Assembly (NCBI RefSeq): GCF_902158555.1 | Contig: NZ_CABGGS010000003.1 | Location: 62,001 to 126,000, forward strand | Direction of reading: 5' to 3' | DNA: 64,000 nt | DNA from: Klebsiella spallanzanii | Lineage (GTDB): Bacteria; Pseudomonadota; Gammaproteobacteria; Enterobacterales; Enterobacteriaceae | Made by a program: the position numbers and the translations under genes | The notes under the pieces: generated by a model | The model's database searches: none | Told to the model about the DNA's origin: nothing | Seen by the model: only the letters and a program-made list of their open reading frames with translations | In this document: one piece after another, positions 21,228-28,860 of the stretch | Layout: every line of letters starts with the position of its first letter | Numbering within the stretch: position 1 is the first letter of the stretch

Positions 21228-21253
21228 AACGCCCATGACGAATAATGGGCGTT
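21228..21253 (+). promoter_or_regulatory. Intercistronic hairpin between PTS and RraA-like genes
   Basis: A perfect 9-bp stem, AACGCCCAT (21228-21236) pairing with ATGGGCGTT (21245-21253), 8-nt loop. No run of T follows, so it may protect or partly attenuate the message rather than end it. Confidence 0.5.
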
Positions 21254-21271
21254 GCATAGGGTATAAATAAT

Positions 21272-21961
21272 ATGAAAGTTAATATTGTGTATCGTAGACC
21301 TATTGTGGCGCAGTCTATTATTGACCAGTTGGGAAAAGAAGATGTTGCAACAGTTCATGAGGCAATGGGGCAGCGAGGGGCAATGTCTGGTACAATTCGC
21401 CCAATTAAAGAAGGACTTAAACTGTGTGGGCGAGCTATTACGGTTAAATGCCATCCCGCTGACAACTTGATGCTAATTAAAGCTATCAGTATGGCGACAG
21501 CGAATGATGTTATTGTTATTGATATGGGGGATTTGCTCAATTCAGGTCCTTTTGGCGAAGTTCTGGCGGTTGAATGTGTCGTTAAGAATATCGCGGGCCT
21601 GGTTTTTTCCTGTACTATAAGAGATAGCGCGGCTATAAAAAAACTCGCGCTGCCGGTTTTTTCTGCGGGTATTTGTGTTGAGGGAACCTCTAAAGCCACT
21701 CTTGGGTTTATTAACTATCCAATTACCGTTGGCGGTGTGATTATTAACCCCGGAGATGTCATTGTTGGTGATGACGATGGTGTGGTGGTTATTCCCAGTG
21801 ATGAGGCTACAGAGGTATTAGCCGCATCGAAAGAAAGACGAGAAAAAGAGGCTCTTGTTATGCAACGAATTCGTGAGGGAGAGTCGGTATTCGATATTTA
21901 TGGTTATCAGCAAATTTTGGATATGCTGCATTGTCGGGAAGAGCCGGACAGCGGGTTCTAA
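21272..21961 (+). CDS. RraA/HMG-aldolase-like family protein
   Basis: A 229-residue protein of the RraA-like fold shared by 4-hydroxy-4-methyl-2-oxoglutarate/CHA aldolases, oxaloacetate decarboxylases and the RNase E inhibitor RraA. The key aldolase pair Arg117-Asp118 is present in SCTIRDSA, with FGEVLAVE ahead of it and GDDDGVVVIP near the C-terminus. Retention of R-D and the acidic loop favours an enzyme over a pure RNase E regulator. It follows the PTS gene by 60 bp and shares its AT-rich composition. Its role in sugar use is unclear. Confidence 0.85.
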   Translation: MKVNIVYRRPIVAQSIIDQLGKEDVATVHEAMGQRGAMSGTIRPIKEGLKLCGRAITVKCHPADNLMLIKAISMATANDVIVIDMGDLLNSGPFGEVLAVECVVKNIAGLVFSCTIRDSAAIKKLALPVFSAGICVEGTSKATLGFINYPITVGGVIINPGDVIVGDDDGVVVIPSDEATEVLAASKERREKEALVMQRIREGESVFDIYGYQQILDMLHCREEPDSGF

Positions 21962-22002
21962 CCTATCCCACCATGCCTTTGGAGGGGCTGGTCATGATTC
22001 CG

Positions 22003-22028
22003 GGCGAGCCCGTACACCGTAGCTCGCC
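22003..22028. terminator. Hairpin at the right edge of the AT-rich island
   Basis: GGCGAGC (22003-22009) pairs with GCTCGCC (22022-22028), 42 bp after the RraA-like stop. Base composition switches to GC-rich at this point. No T-run, so termination is only possible. Confidence 0.4.
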
Positions 22029-22094
22029 GATCCCTTGCGCATCCACCCACTTTGGCATACGTTAAATCATCATCCATTGATTCTTCCGAGCATC

Positions 22095-22853
22095 ATGTCT
22101 TTTACATCCCGCTTATTGAGCGATATCCCCGGCATCCGCTACGCCTTTCTCGATGTTCATGAAACTGCCGCCTTTCCCTACGGCGAAATGGCACCGGTCA
22201 AGCTGGTTCACGGCAACGTCGTACATCACTATCAGGCCCCGCAGGCCGAACGTCCCCACGCCGACGCGATGTTTACCGCCGTCAGGGGGCAGAAGGTGGG
22301 CGTGGTGACCGCCGATTGCCTGCCGCTGCTGATGGCTTCGCGAGATGGGCGTTATATCTGTAGCGTCCACGCAGGCTGGCGCGGCGCGGCCAGCGGGATT
22401 ATCGAAAATAGCCTCGCGCTGTTTCGGCGTTATCAGGTTTCTCCCGAAGAGCTGGTGGTGGTGAGCGGGCCGCATATTCATCCGTGTTGCTACGAAGTCT
22501 CCAGCGATTTTTATCAGATGCTGCGGGCAATGCCCGCGGGCGAACTGGCAAAACGCCATCGTGAACGTATTTTTCAGCCTCATCAGGCCTCGTCTGAGGG
22601 GGCTCGGGCGAAAGCGACCAGCAGCGATAATGTATGGTTCGACCTGCAAGCCTTTGCCTATCTTTTGCTGTGCAATGCGGGCGTGCCGGATGAAAATATG
22701 GAGTGGCTGGGGAGCTGTACCTACTGTACGCCGCAGTCGCTGGGGTCGTTTCGCCGCCGTACCCATACGCCGGCAGAGAAGTCGTTCCAGTATTCCTGGA
22801 TCATGCGCGAGCCGGGCGATGATGAGCTGATGAGACGAAATGATGATTGCTGA
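22095..22853 (+). CDS. YfiH-type multicopper-like (laccase-domain) family protein
   Basis: A cytoplasmic protein of about 252 residues from the Cu-oxidase_4/YfiH family, whose members act as purine nucleoside phosphorylase/adenosine deaminase or polyphenol oxidase. The His-Cys-His set is visible: KLVHGN, VVTADCLPLL and VHAGWRG, plus GPHIHPCCYEV. It diverges clearly from remembered E. coli YfiH, so it is probably a paralogue. ATG 22095 was chosen by domain fit; an in-frame start at 22035 would add 20 residues and neither has a strong ribosome-binding site. It ends 60 bp before the DUF1996 gene. Confidence 0.82.
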   Translation: MSFTSRLLSDIPGIRYAFLDVHETAAFPYGEMAPVKLVHGNVVHHYQAPQAERPHADAMFTAVRGQKVGVVTADCLPLLMASRDGRYICSVHAGWRGAASGIIENSLALFRRYQVSPEELVVVSGPHIHPCCYEVSSDFYQMLRAMPAGELAKRHRERIFQPHQASSEGARAKATSSDNVWFDLQAFAYLLLCNAGVPDENMEWLGSCTYCTPQSLGSFRRRTHTPAEKSFQYSWIMREPGDDELMRRNDDC

Positions 22854-22887
22854 TGTGTAACATCGGTGGGTGTTTGCTATCTCTGCA

Positions 22888-22904
22888 CTCCTTCAAACAA
22901 GGAG
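22888..22904 (+). promoter_or_regulatory. Hairpin covering the DUF1996 gene Shine-Dalgarno
   Basis: CTCCTT (22888-22893), 5-nt loop, AAGGAG (22899-22904) form a perfect 6-bp stem that contains most of the GGAGG (22901-22905) used by the ATG at 22914. Folding would hide the ribosome-binding site, so translation may be conditional. Inference. Confidence 0.45.
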
Positions 22905-22913
22905 GATTGCAAA

Positions 22914-24317
22914 ATGAAATTGAACTCGTTCGCTCTAAGTCTCGCCCCGCTGCTGGCCGCCAGCGCTTTTTCCGCTCATGCCGGTCCGCAAGCGCATGTG
23001 GTCTGCGCTTATCACCATACGCTTGGTGATGACGCCATTATGATGTTCGGTAAGCCAAATCAGGCCATGTGGCATGATTTTTTTGGCAACACCCATACCG
23101 ATGCGGTGTCGACTTACCAGACGTTGCGCGACCAGCCGGAAACGACCTGCGATAACAAAGCCGACAGCTCTGCTTACTGGGCACCGTCGATGAAGCTACC
23201 GGATGGCCAAATCGTCACCCCGGCCTACCAGAAAACCTATTACCAGACCACCAAAGTGGAACAGCATCCGCTGCATCCGTTCCCGGCGGGCCTTGAACTA
23301 CTGGCGGGCGATCATCACGGTTCGGCACCCAGTTCACGCATCACCTTTCTTTGCGCTAACGGCAAAGGCTACAGCAACAAAGCCGGGGAGGTTTGTGGAC
23401 TACGTAAAGCGGGGGACGCGGTACAGTTTAATATCGGTATTCAGTTCCCCAACTGCTGGGATGGCGTCAATCTGAAACCGACCCACGGACATAGCAACGC
23501 GACCTATGACGTAAACGGAGCCTGCCCGACTGATTATCCGGTCAAAGTTCCGACGGTAAACATGAACATTGCCTACGTCTTGCCGCAGATTAAATCCCTC
23601 GACACGGCGAAAGTTGAATTGTCGATGGACCCGGTAATGAACGGTGATGTGCGCGAAGAGCGTTGGGGCAGCATCTACTCTGCCCACGCCGATTTTATGA
23701 ACGGCTGGACGGTGGAAGGGGCGCACTATATGACCGAGCGCTGCATGAACAAGGGGATCGACTGCGGTAGCGCGGTGCCTTATGGCTTCTCAACGGTGGA
23801 GGAGAATGCGCTGGTGGATAGCACCGAACCGACTGCTACTCACGCCGCGCCGGAAAACCTGGTGGTGAGCGATAACTGGAAGAATGGTGGTCGCACGCAT
23901 AATCCGGAAACCATGACGCTGGTGAAATTCCAGATCCCACCGCTGCCGAAAGGTCAGGACGCATCGATGTTTAAATATCAGGTGCGGATCTACGGTGGAA
24001 AAGTGGAAACCAACGGTGCGGATCAGATTTTCTTCTATCCGGCGAGCAACGACTGGAGCGCGGAAAGCGTGACCTGGAACCATCGTCCGTGCTGTAACTA
24101 CAGTTCCGATGCAACGCTGTATCTTAACTCCGCGCGGGAATATCGGATGGTGAACGTTGATAAAGCGGTGCGTAAGGCGCTGGCGGAAGGCAAAACTGAG
24201 ATCTCCTGGTATATTGGCGGCGACCGTCAGGGCAACAGCTATCATTTTGACCCAGCGGGCGCAGCGCAGGAACCGATGCTGATGCTGACCGGCTTTAAAA
24301 CCACGCCGGAGATCTGA
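22914..24317 (+). CDS. Secreted DUF1996 protein with a DNRLRE/CBM96-like C-terminus
   Basis: A 467-residue exported protein. The signal peptide is about 22 residues, ending FSAHA. Residues ~25-290 match the DUF1996 pattern: FFGNTHTD, SAYWAPSM, HPFPAGLELLAGDH, FPNCWDG and HGHSNATYDVNG. The last ~150 residues (RIYGGKV, WSAESVTWNHRPCC, VNVDKAVRKAL, SWYIGGD) resemble a DNRLRE/CBM96 carbohydrate-associated domain. Several cysteines suggest disulfides in the periplasm or outside the cell. GGAGG at 22901-22905 fixes the start. DUF1996 has no assigned function and is best known from fungi and actinomycetes. Confidence 0.8.
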   Translation: MKLNSFALSLAPLLAASAFSAHAGPQAHVVCAYHHTLGDDAIMMFGKPNQAMWHDFFGNTHTDAVSTYQTLRDQPETTCDNKADSSAYWAPSMKLPDGQIVTPAYQKTYYQTTKVEQHPLHPFPAGLELLAGDHHGSAPSSRITFLCANGKGYSNKAGEVCGLRKAGDAVQFNIGIQFPNCWDGVNLKPTHGHSNATYDVNGACPTDYPVKVPTVNMNIAYVLPQIKSLDTAKVELSMDPVMNGDVREERWGSIYSAHADFMNGWTVEGAHYMTERCMNKGIDCGSAVPYGFSTVEENALVDSTEPTATHAAPENLVVSDNWKNGGRTHNPETMTLVKFQIPPLPKGQDASMFKYQVRIYGGKVETNGADQIFFYPASNDWSAESVTWNHRPCCNYSSDATLYLNSAREYRMVNVDKAVRKALAEGKTEISWYIGGDRQGNSYHFDPAGAAQEPMLMLTGFKTTPEI

Positions 24318-24333
24318 TAACGAGCGAGCACCG

Positions 24334-24433
24334 AGGCATTCCCGGGGGCGGCGCGGAAAAGAAGTGCCTTGCCCGGGCTACGGATTCGTGCGGTTTTGTA
24401 GCCCGGACAGGTGCGCAGCACCGCCTCCGGGGA
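24334..24433. repeat. REP/BIME-type palindrome pair
   Basis: Two GC-rich palindromic units lie after the DUF1996 stop. The second (24398-24431, beginning GTAGCCCGGACAGG, ending CCGCCTCCGGG) is the exact reverse complement of 55443-55476. This is an enterobacterial REP arrangement between convergent genes, likely to act as mRNA 3' protection or a gyrase/IHF site. Confidence 0.8.
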
Positions 24434-24449
24434 AGTGTTTATTATCGAC

Positions 24450-26030
24450 TTACAATACCTTAAACCCGTGTGTGCCATCGCGTGCCAGCTGATCCACCAG
24501 GCCGAACTCCCAATCGAGGTAGGCCTGCATTGCCGCAGGGGAGTTATCGGTTCCTTCATACGGACGGCGATAGCGATCGCCACGCGGCGTCGCCAGATGC
24601 GTCTCACCATGCTCCAGCGCCAGCCCGGCGCTAATCCACGCCAGCGTTCCGCCGCTCAATAGCTGTACCGGTTTACCGGTTAATGCCGCCACTTCCGGCA
24701 CCGCGTATCTTGCCAGCAGGCTGCTGCCGCAGGTGACAACGTAACGTTCAGCTGAGGGGATTGTCTCCAGCGCCTGACGCAGCTGCGAGCGTACCAGCCA
24801 GTACGCGCCGGGAATATGTCGGGCGACATAATTGGCGCTGGTGGTGAAATCCAGCACCACGGTACCCGGCTCCCGTAGCTGTTCCGCCAGCTGCAGCGGC
24901 GAAATCTCCTCCGCCTGCGGTCCCGGAGGGACGCTGATGGCTGGGGTTCCGCGCTCGTTAAAATCATCCCGCCGTACATCGTTTAATACCGCCACCTCCC
25001 AGCCCATCTGCGCCAGCCAGGAAGCGGTTATCGGTGCGCGAATCTCATCATCGGCAATGAGTACAATCCGTGCCCCGCGCACGCTGGCGAAATGGTCGGT
25101 TTCCTGCACCAGTTGCCCGCCGGGAGCGCTCACGCTCTGCGGCAGATGGCCCGCCGCGTACTCTTCCGGGGTGCGTACATCGAATAGATACGTGGTACGT
25201 TCGGGCTGCCGCTGCCAGCGCTTAACGGTGTCACTATCGATAAAAATCACACCCGCGCGCTCGGCTAGCTGTTTCACTTCCGCCACGCGTTCGGCTGAGG
25301 CGTGAAAATCTGTATCGTAGCGCCGCTGCTGACCATGTTCGAGTTCGAACCCGGCTAAGGTCCAACCAATGGTGCCGTTACGCAGCGCGTAGACCGGATT
25401 GGGTAAACCGGCGTTACGTAACGACTGGGTGCCGATAATGCTCCGGGTGCGTCCCGCGCAGTTGACGATAACCGTGGTCTGCGGCGAAGGGAGCAGGCCC
25501 TCAATACGCAGCGCCAGCTCTGCGCCGGGCACGCTGATGCTGCCGGGAATATTCATGGTTTGATACTCATCGAAGCGGCGCGCGTCGACGATAACCACCT
25601 CCAGGGGGCTATCGATCAACGCTTTCACTTCTTCGGCGCTCAGCGAGGGCGTATGCCGCTTGCTTTCCACCAGTTCGCCGAAGGCTTTGCTCGGTGAGTT
25701 GACGTCCTGAAACAGCTCTCCGCCGTTGCGCTGCCAGCCCTGAAGACCGCCCTCCAGCAGCGCAACGTCCTGATAACCCCAGTTTTGCAGGCGCTCCACG
25801 GCCTGTTCCGCCAGGCCTTCGCCGTTGTCATATACGGTAATCGGCGTTGTCAGGCGCGGTACGCGACGGAAAATTTCCAGCTCCAGCTTGCTCAGCGGCA
25901 GGTTAGCGGCAAACAGCGGATGATTGCGGGCGAACTCCGCCTCTTCGCGAAGGTCGATCAGCGCCAGCTCCGCGCCGTCAAGCAGTGCCTGGCGCAGCTG
26001 TGCGGCCGGGCGATAAGAATAGATGGGCAT
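24450..26030 (-). CDS. Four-domain rhodanese (sulfurtransferase) protein
   Basis: A 526-residue cytoplasmic protein with four rhodanese-like domains (about 5-110, 130-235, 262-365 and 378-475). Domain 2 has active-site Cys191 in VNCAGRTRS; domain 4 has Cys434 in VTCGSSLLA. Domains 1 (VYDNGEG) and 3 (LIADDE) lack the cysteine at the equivalent site. Rhodaneses move sulfane sulfur from thiosulfate or persulfides to acceptors. ATG 26030 is used because AAGGAC precedes it and MPIYSYRPAAQL is the first domain; the frame is open for 55 codons more without support. It sits 1 base after the cysteine-dioxygenase-like gene, so one operon. Confidence 0.88.
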   Translation of the reverse strand: MPIYSYRPAAQLRQALLDGAELALIDLREEAEFARNHPLFAANLPLSKLELEIFRRVPRLTTPITVYDNGEGLAEQAVERLQNWGYQDVALLEGGLQGWQRNGGELFQDVNSPSKAFGELVESKRHTPSLSAEEVKALIDSPLEVVIVDARRFDEYQTMNIPGSISVPGAELALRIEGLLPSPQTTVIVNCAGRTRSIIGTQSLRNAGLPNPVYALRNGTIGWTLAGFELEHGQQRRYDTDFHASAERVAEVKQLAERAGVIFIDSDTVKRWQRQPERTTYLFDVRTPEEYAAGHLPQSVSAPGGQLVQETDHFASVRGARIVLIADDEIRAPITASWLAQMGWEVAVLNDVRRDDFNERGTPAISVPPGPQAEEISPLQLAEQLREPGTVVLDFTTSANYVARHIPGAYWLVRSQLRQALETIPSAERYVVTCGSSLLARYAVPEVAALTGKPVQLLSGGTLAWISAGLALEHGETHLATPRGDRYRRPYEGTDNSPAAMQAYLDWEFGLVDQLARDGTHGFKVL

Positions 26031-26031
26031 A

Positions 26032-26628
26032 TTAATTGTCCTTAGAGAGATCCCAGATATTGGGTAAGTGGCGATTGGAGTAGCCTGAGACAAAAGGTTT
26101 AACCAGGCCTTCCGCGGTATACACCGCGCGTTTGACGCCGCCGATATTGCCGCCGTAGACGTGAATACTGATAGAGACGCTATCCGACAGGGCATTGCTT
26201 ACCCGGTGAATGTCGCCGTCGCGGGAAGAGACCTTTTCCACCTCGCCGGGGGAGAGGCGCTCGGCAAGGCCGCTGGCCACCGGCTGACCACGCTCGTCCA
26301 GACGGTAGCGTTGATTCTCTTCCGCACCGCGCAGCATACCGATGGCACCCCATACCCGATGGTCGTGAATCGGCGTCGATTGCCCCGGCCCCCAGACGAA
26401 ACTCACAATGGAAAAACGCTGCCCGGAGTCGGCATGCAGCAGATACTGCTGATAGTGGTGGGGATGCGGCAGGGTGTACTCCTCCGGCAACCAGTCATCT
26501 TTTTTCACCAGCGTCGCCAGGCGCAGGGCTACGGCGTCGAGGAGGGCCGCCTCGTCGGCAAACTCGCGATGCAGAGCATCAACGTCTTGAATAAACTGGC
26601 GTAATTTTTCCACTCGCGTTGCGGTCAT
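26032..26628 (-). CDS. Cysteine dioxygenase-family protein
   Basis: A 198-residue cupin of the cysteine/3-mercaptopropionate dioxygenase family. The iron-binding facial triad is readable as His88 and His90 in PIHDHRVWG and His141 in DIHRVSN. Such enzymes oxidise a thiol to the sulfinate with O2. It is the first gene of the minus-strand operon with the rhodanese, divergent from a LysR gene. Its thiol could be cysteine, 3-mercaptopropionate or another product of sulfonate breakdown; the sequence does not say which. Confidence 0.87.
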   Translation of the reverse strand: MTATRVEKLRQFIQDVDALHREFADEAALLDAVALRLATLVKKDDWLPEEYTLPHPHHYQQYLLHADSGQRFSIVSFVWGPGQSTPIHDHRVWGAIGMLRGAEENQRYRLDERGQPVASGLAERLSPGEVEKVSSRDGDIHRVSNALSDSVSISIHVYGGNIGGVKRAVYTAEGLVKPFVSGYSNRHLPNIWDLSKDN

Positions 26629-26698
26629 AGTCGCTTCCTGTTGTCGGGACTGGTCTTTACGCTAGCAAAGGCGTTAATATAATTAAAATGCAATTTCC

Positions 26699-26714
26699 GC
26701 ATATATTAATATGC
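26699..26714. promoter_or_regulatory. Operator-like motif in the LysR/cysteine-dioxygenase divergent promoter
   Basis: GCATAT-ATTA-ATATGC is a 16-bp inverted repeat 21 bp upstream of the LysR ATG. A close relative, GCATAT-TAAG-ATATGA, lies at 27663-27678 before the monooxygenase operon, suggesting one regulator for both. Confidence 0.5.
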
Positions 26715-26735
26715 AAAAATCACATTAAGGATTCT

Positions 26736-27629
26736 ATGCGCATCGACGACATCGACGCTCTGCTGGCCACCGTGCAGTTTTCCTCCCTGAATCAGGCCGC
26801 TGAATATCTTGGTATTACCCAATCGGCGATTACCCGCCGCCTCCAGCGTCTGGAGCAAACCCTGAACGTGACGCTGCTGGAGCGCCAGACCCGACCGCTT
26901 ACCCTGACCGCCGCCGGACATCGGGTTTACGAGCAGTGTCTGAGCATCAAGCGGGAAACTAAAAAGCTGTACGGCCTGCTCGACCCTGAGGCGGAGCCGC
27001 ACGGCATCCTGCGCCTCGGCGTGCCGCAAAGCGTGGCGGAAATTGCGCTGCAACCGGCGCTGGCCGCGCTGCGCCAACAGTTTCCCGCCCTGCAACCACA
27101 GGTCACCTGCGGCTGGAGCGGGCTGTTGCAAAGGCGGCTGGAGAGCGTCGAACTGGATGGGGTGCTGGCGATGGGGCCTGAACAACTGAGCTTTGCTGAG
27201 GGCTACAGCGGGCGGCTGCTTTGCCCGCTGGATATTGTGGTGATTGCGGCGAAAAGCTGGCGTCTGCACGCCGGAGCGCTGCGGGACTGTGCGGAGAAAG
27301 GCTGGGTGCTGAATCCCGACGGCTGCGGCCTGCGGGCGGGGCTAATCCGCGAGCTGCACTCGCAAGGGCTGCGTTTAGCGCTCAATGTGGAAACCGCAGG
27401 CGCCCAGTTGCAAATTAGCCTGGTGGCTCAGGGGCTGGGATTGGGCCTGGTACCGCGCGCGGCTCTGGCCGCCAGCCCATGGCGCGATGAAGTGACGGTG
27501 CTGACTCTTGCGGATTTTCAACCCGAGGTGCATCTGTGGTTGGTTAACGCGCAGAATCTGGCTAACCTGAGCCAGCCGCTGACTTTTTTTGCCGCTAAGG
27601 TCGTTCAGCAGCTTAATGTATCTGACTGA
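26736..27629 (+). CDS. LysR-family regulator of the organosulfur cluster
   Basis: A 297-residue LysR protein with helix-turn-helix VQFSSLNQAAEYLGITQSAITRRLQRLEQTLNVTLLERQTRPL and a C-terminal effector-binding domain. ATG 26736 has AAGGA at 26727-26731. It is divergent from the dioxygenase/rhodanese pair and lies 145 bp upstream of the monooxygenase/ABC operon, so it is placed to control both. The two flanking promoters share a palindromic motif. The inducer is unknown; O-acetylserine or sulfate-starvation control by Cbl/CysB may also act. Confidence 0.88.
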   Translation: MRIDDIDALLATVQFSSLNQAAEYLGITQSAITRRLQRLEQTLNVTLLERQTRPLTLTAAGHRVYEQCLSIKRETKKLYGLLDPEAEPHGILRLGVPQSVAEIALQPALAALRQQFPALQPQVTCGWSGLLQRRLESVELDGVLAMGPEQLSFAEGYSGRLLCPLDIVVIAAKSWRLHAGALRDCAEKGWVLNPDGCGLRAGLIRELHSQGLRLALNVETAGAQLQISLVAQGLGLGLVPRAALAASPWRDEVTVLTLADFQPEVHLWLVNAQNLANLSQPLTFFAAKVVQQLNVSD

Positions 27630-27662
27630 AAAGCAGATAAAATTTATTTAAATGCCTGTATT

Positions 27663-27678
27663 GCATATTAAGATATGA
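27663..27678. promoter_or_regulatory. Second copy of the organosulfur operator-like motif
   Basis: GCATAT-TAAG-ATATGA lies 97 bp upstream of the monooxygenase ATG, matching 11 of 12 arm positions of the motif at 26699-26714 with the same 4-bp spacer. Confidence 0.5.
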
Positions 27679-27774
27679 TAAAAATGCATTTTGCTCATTA
27701 AGAGCCTGTGTATAGGGTAATGAAAACGCGCCGCCGCTGCGGCCCATTCGTTATCCTGATACAAGGAGTTCTGT

Positions 27775-28860
27775 ATGAGCATTCAGTTTCTCGGCATGAT
27801 CGGTCATCGCCTGTCGTCGGAAACCATCGCCCCGGTTGGCCCGATTTTTGACCGCGACTACATCGTGCGCTTTGCGCAAACCCACGAGGCTGCCGGGTTC
27901 GACCGCCTGCTGGTGGGCCACTGGTCCGATCAACCCGATGGATTTCTGGTGACCGCGCTGGCCGGGCTGTCGACGCAAAACATCAGCTTCCTGCTGGCGC
28001 ATCGCCCCGGTTTTGTCTCGCCAACCCTTGCAGCGCGTAAATTCGCTACCCTTGAACACCTGCTGGGTGGACGCCTGGCGGTGCATATCATCAGCGGCGG
28101 TAATGATGCCGAGCAGCGCCGCGATGGCGATTATCTCGACCATGATCAGCGATATGCGCGCACTGATGCCTTTCTCGATACCCTCCGCAAGGTCTGGACT
28201 GCCGAACAGCCGGTGGATATCGCCAATGATTTTTATCAGGCGGAACAGGCCTGGTCGGCGATCCGCCCGCTGCAAAAGCCGCACATCCCCTTATATTTCG
28301 GCGGCTCGTCGGAAGCGGCCATTGCCGTGGCCGGAAAGCACGCCAACGTTTTCGCCCTGTGGGGAGAATCGCTGGCACAAACTGATGAAACCATCCGGCG
28401 CGTGCGGGCCGAGGCGGCGAAACATCAGCGTGAGATTGGCTTCAGCGTCTCTTTCCGCCCGATTATCGCCGACACCGAAGCCGAAGCCTGGGAAAAGGCC
28501 GAGCATATTCTGCACGTCGCCACCGAACGCGCGGCGCAAACTGAAGGCGGTTTCAAAGCCAAGCCCGATAGCGTCGGCGCGCAGCGCCTGCGGGCGACGG
28601 CGGCGCAGGGCAAGGTGGTGGATAAACGTCTGTGGACCGGGATCGCCCAACTGGTCGGCGGCGGTCACAACTCCACCGCGCTGGTGGGCACGCCAGAACA
28701 GGTTGCCGACGCGCTGCTCGACTACTACGACCTTGGCGTGCGCAATTTCCTGATCCGCGGATTCGATCCGCTGAACGATGCCCAGGAGTACGGGAAAGCG
28801 CTGCTGCCGATAACCCGTGAAAAAGCCGTCTTGCGCTCCGTTGCGGAGCGCGCATCGTGA
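27775..28860 (+). CDS. LLM-class FMNH2-dependent monooxygenase, SsuD-like
   Basis: A 361-residue luciferase-fold flavin monooxygenase. ISGGNDAEQRRDGDYLDHDQRYARTDAFL matches in pattern the substrate/flavin region of alkanesulfonate monooxygenases (positions about 103-131), with HRPGFVSPTLAARKFATLEHL before it. SsuD-type enzymes split the C-S bond of sulfonates, releasing sulfite and an aldehyde. CAAGGAG precedes the ATG. It heads a six-gene operon with an acyl-CoA-dehydrogenase-like enzyme and an ABC importer. No flavin reductase gene is seen nearby, so FMNH2 must come from elsewhere. Confidence 0.9.
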   Translation: MSIQFLGMIGHRLSSETIAPVGPIFDRDYIVRFAQTHEAAGFDRLLVGHWSDQPDGFLVTALAGLSTQNISFLLAHRPGFVSPTLAARKFATLEHLLGGRLAVHIISGGNDAEQRRDGDYLDHDQRYARTDAFLDTLRKVWTAEQPVDIANDFYQAEQAWSAIRPLQKPHIPLYFGGSSEAAIAVAGKHANVFALWGESLAQTDETIRRVRAEAAKHQREIGFSVSFRPIIADTEAEAWEKAEHILHVATERAAQTEGGFKAKPDSVGAQRLRATAAQGKVVDKRLWTGIAQLVGGGHNSTALVGTPEQVADALLDYYDLGVRNFLIRGFDPLNDAQEYGKALLPITREKAVLRSVAERAS

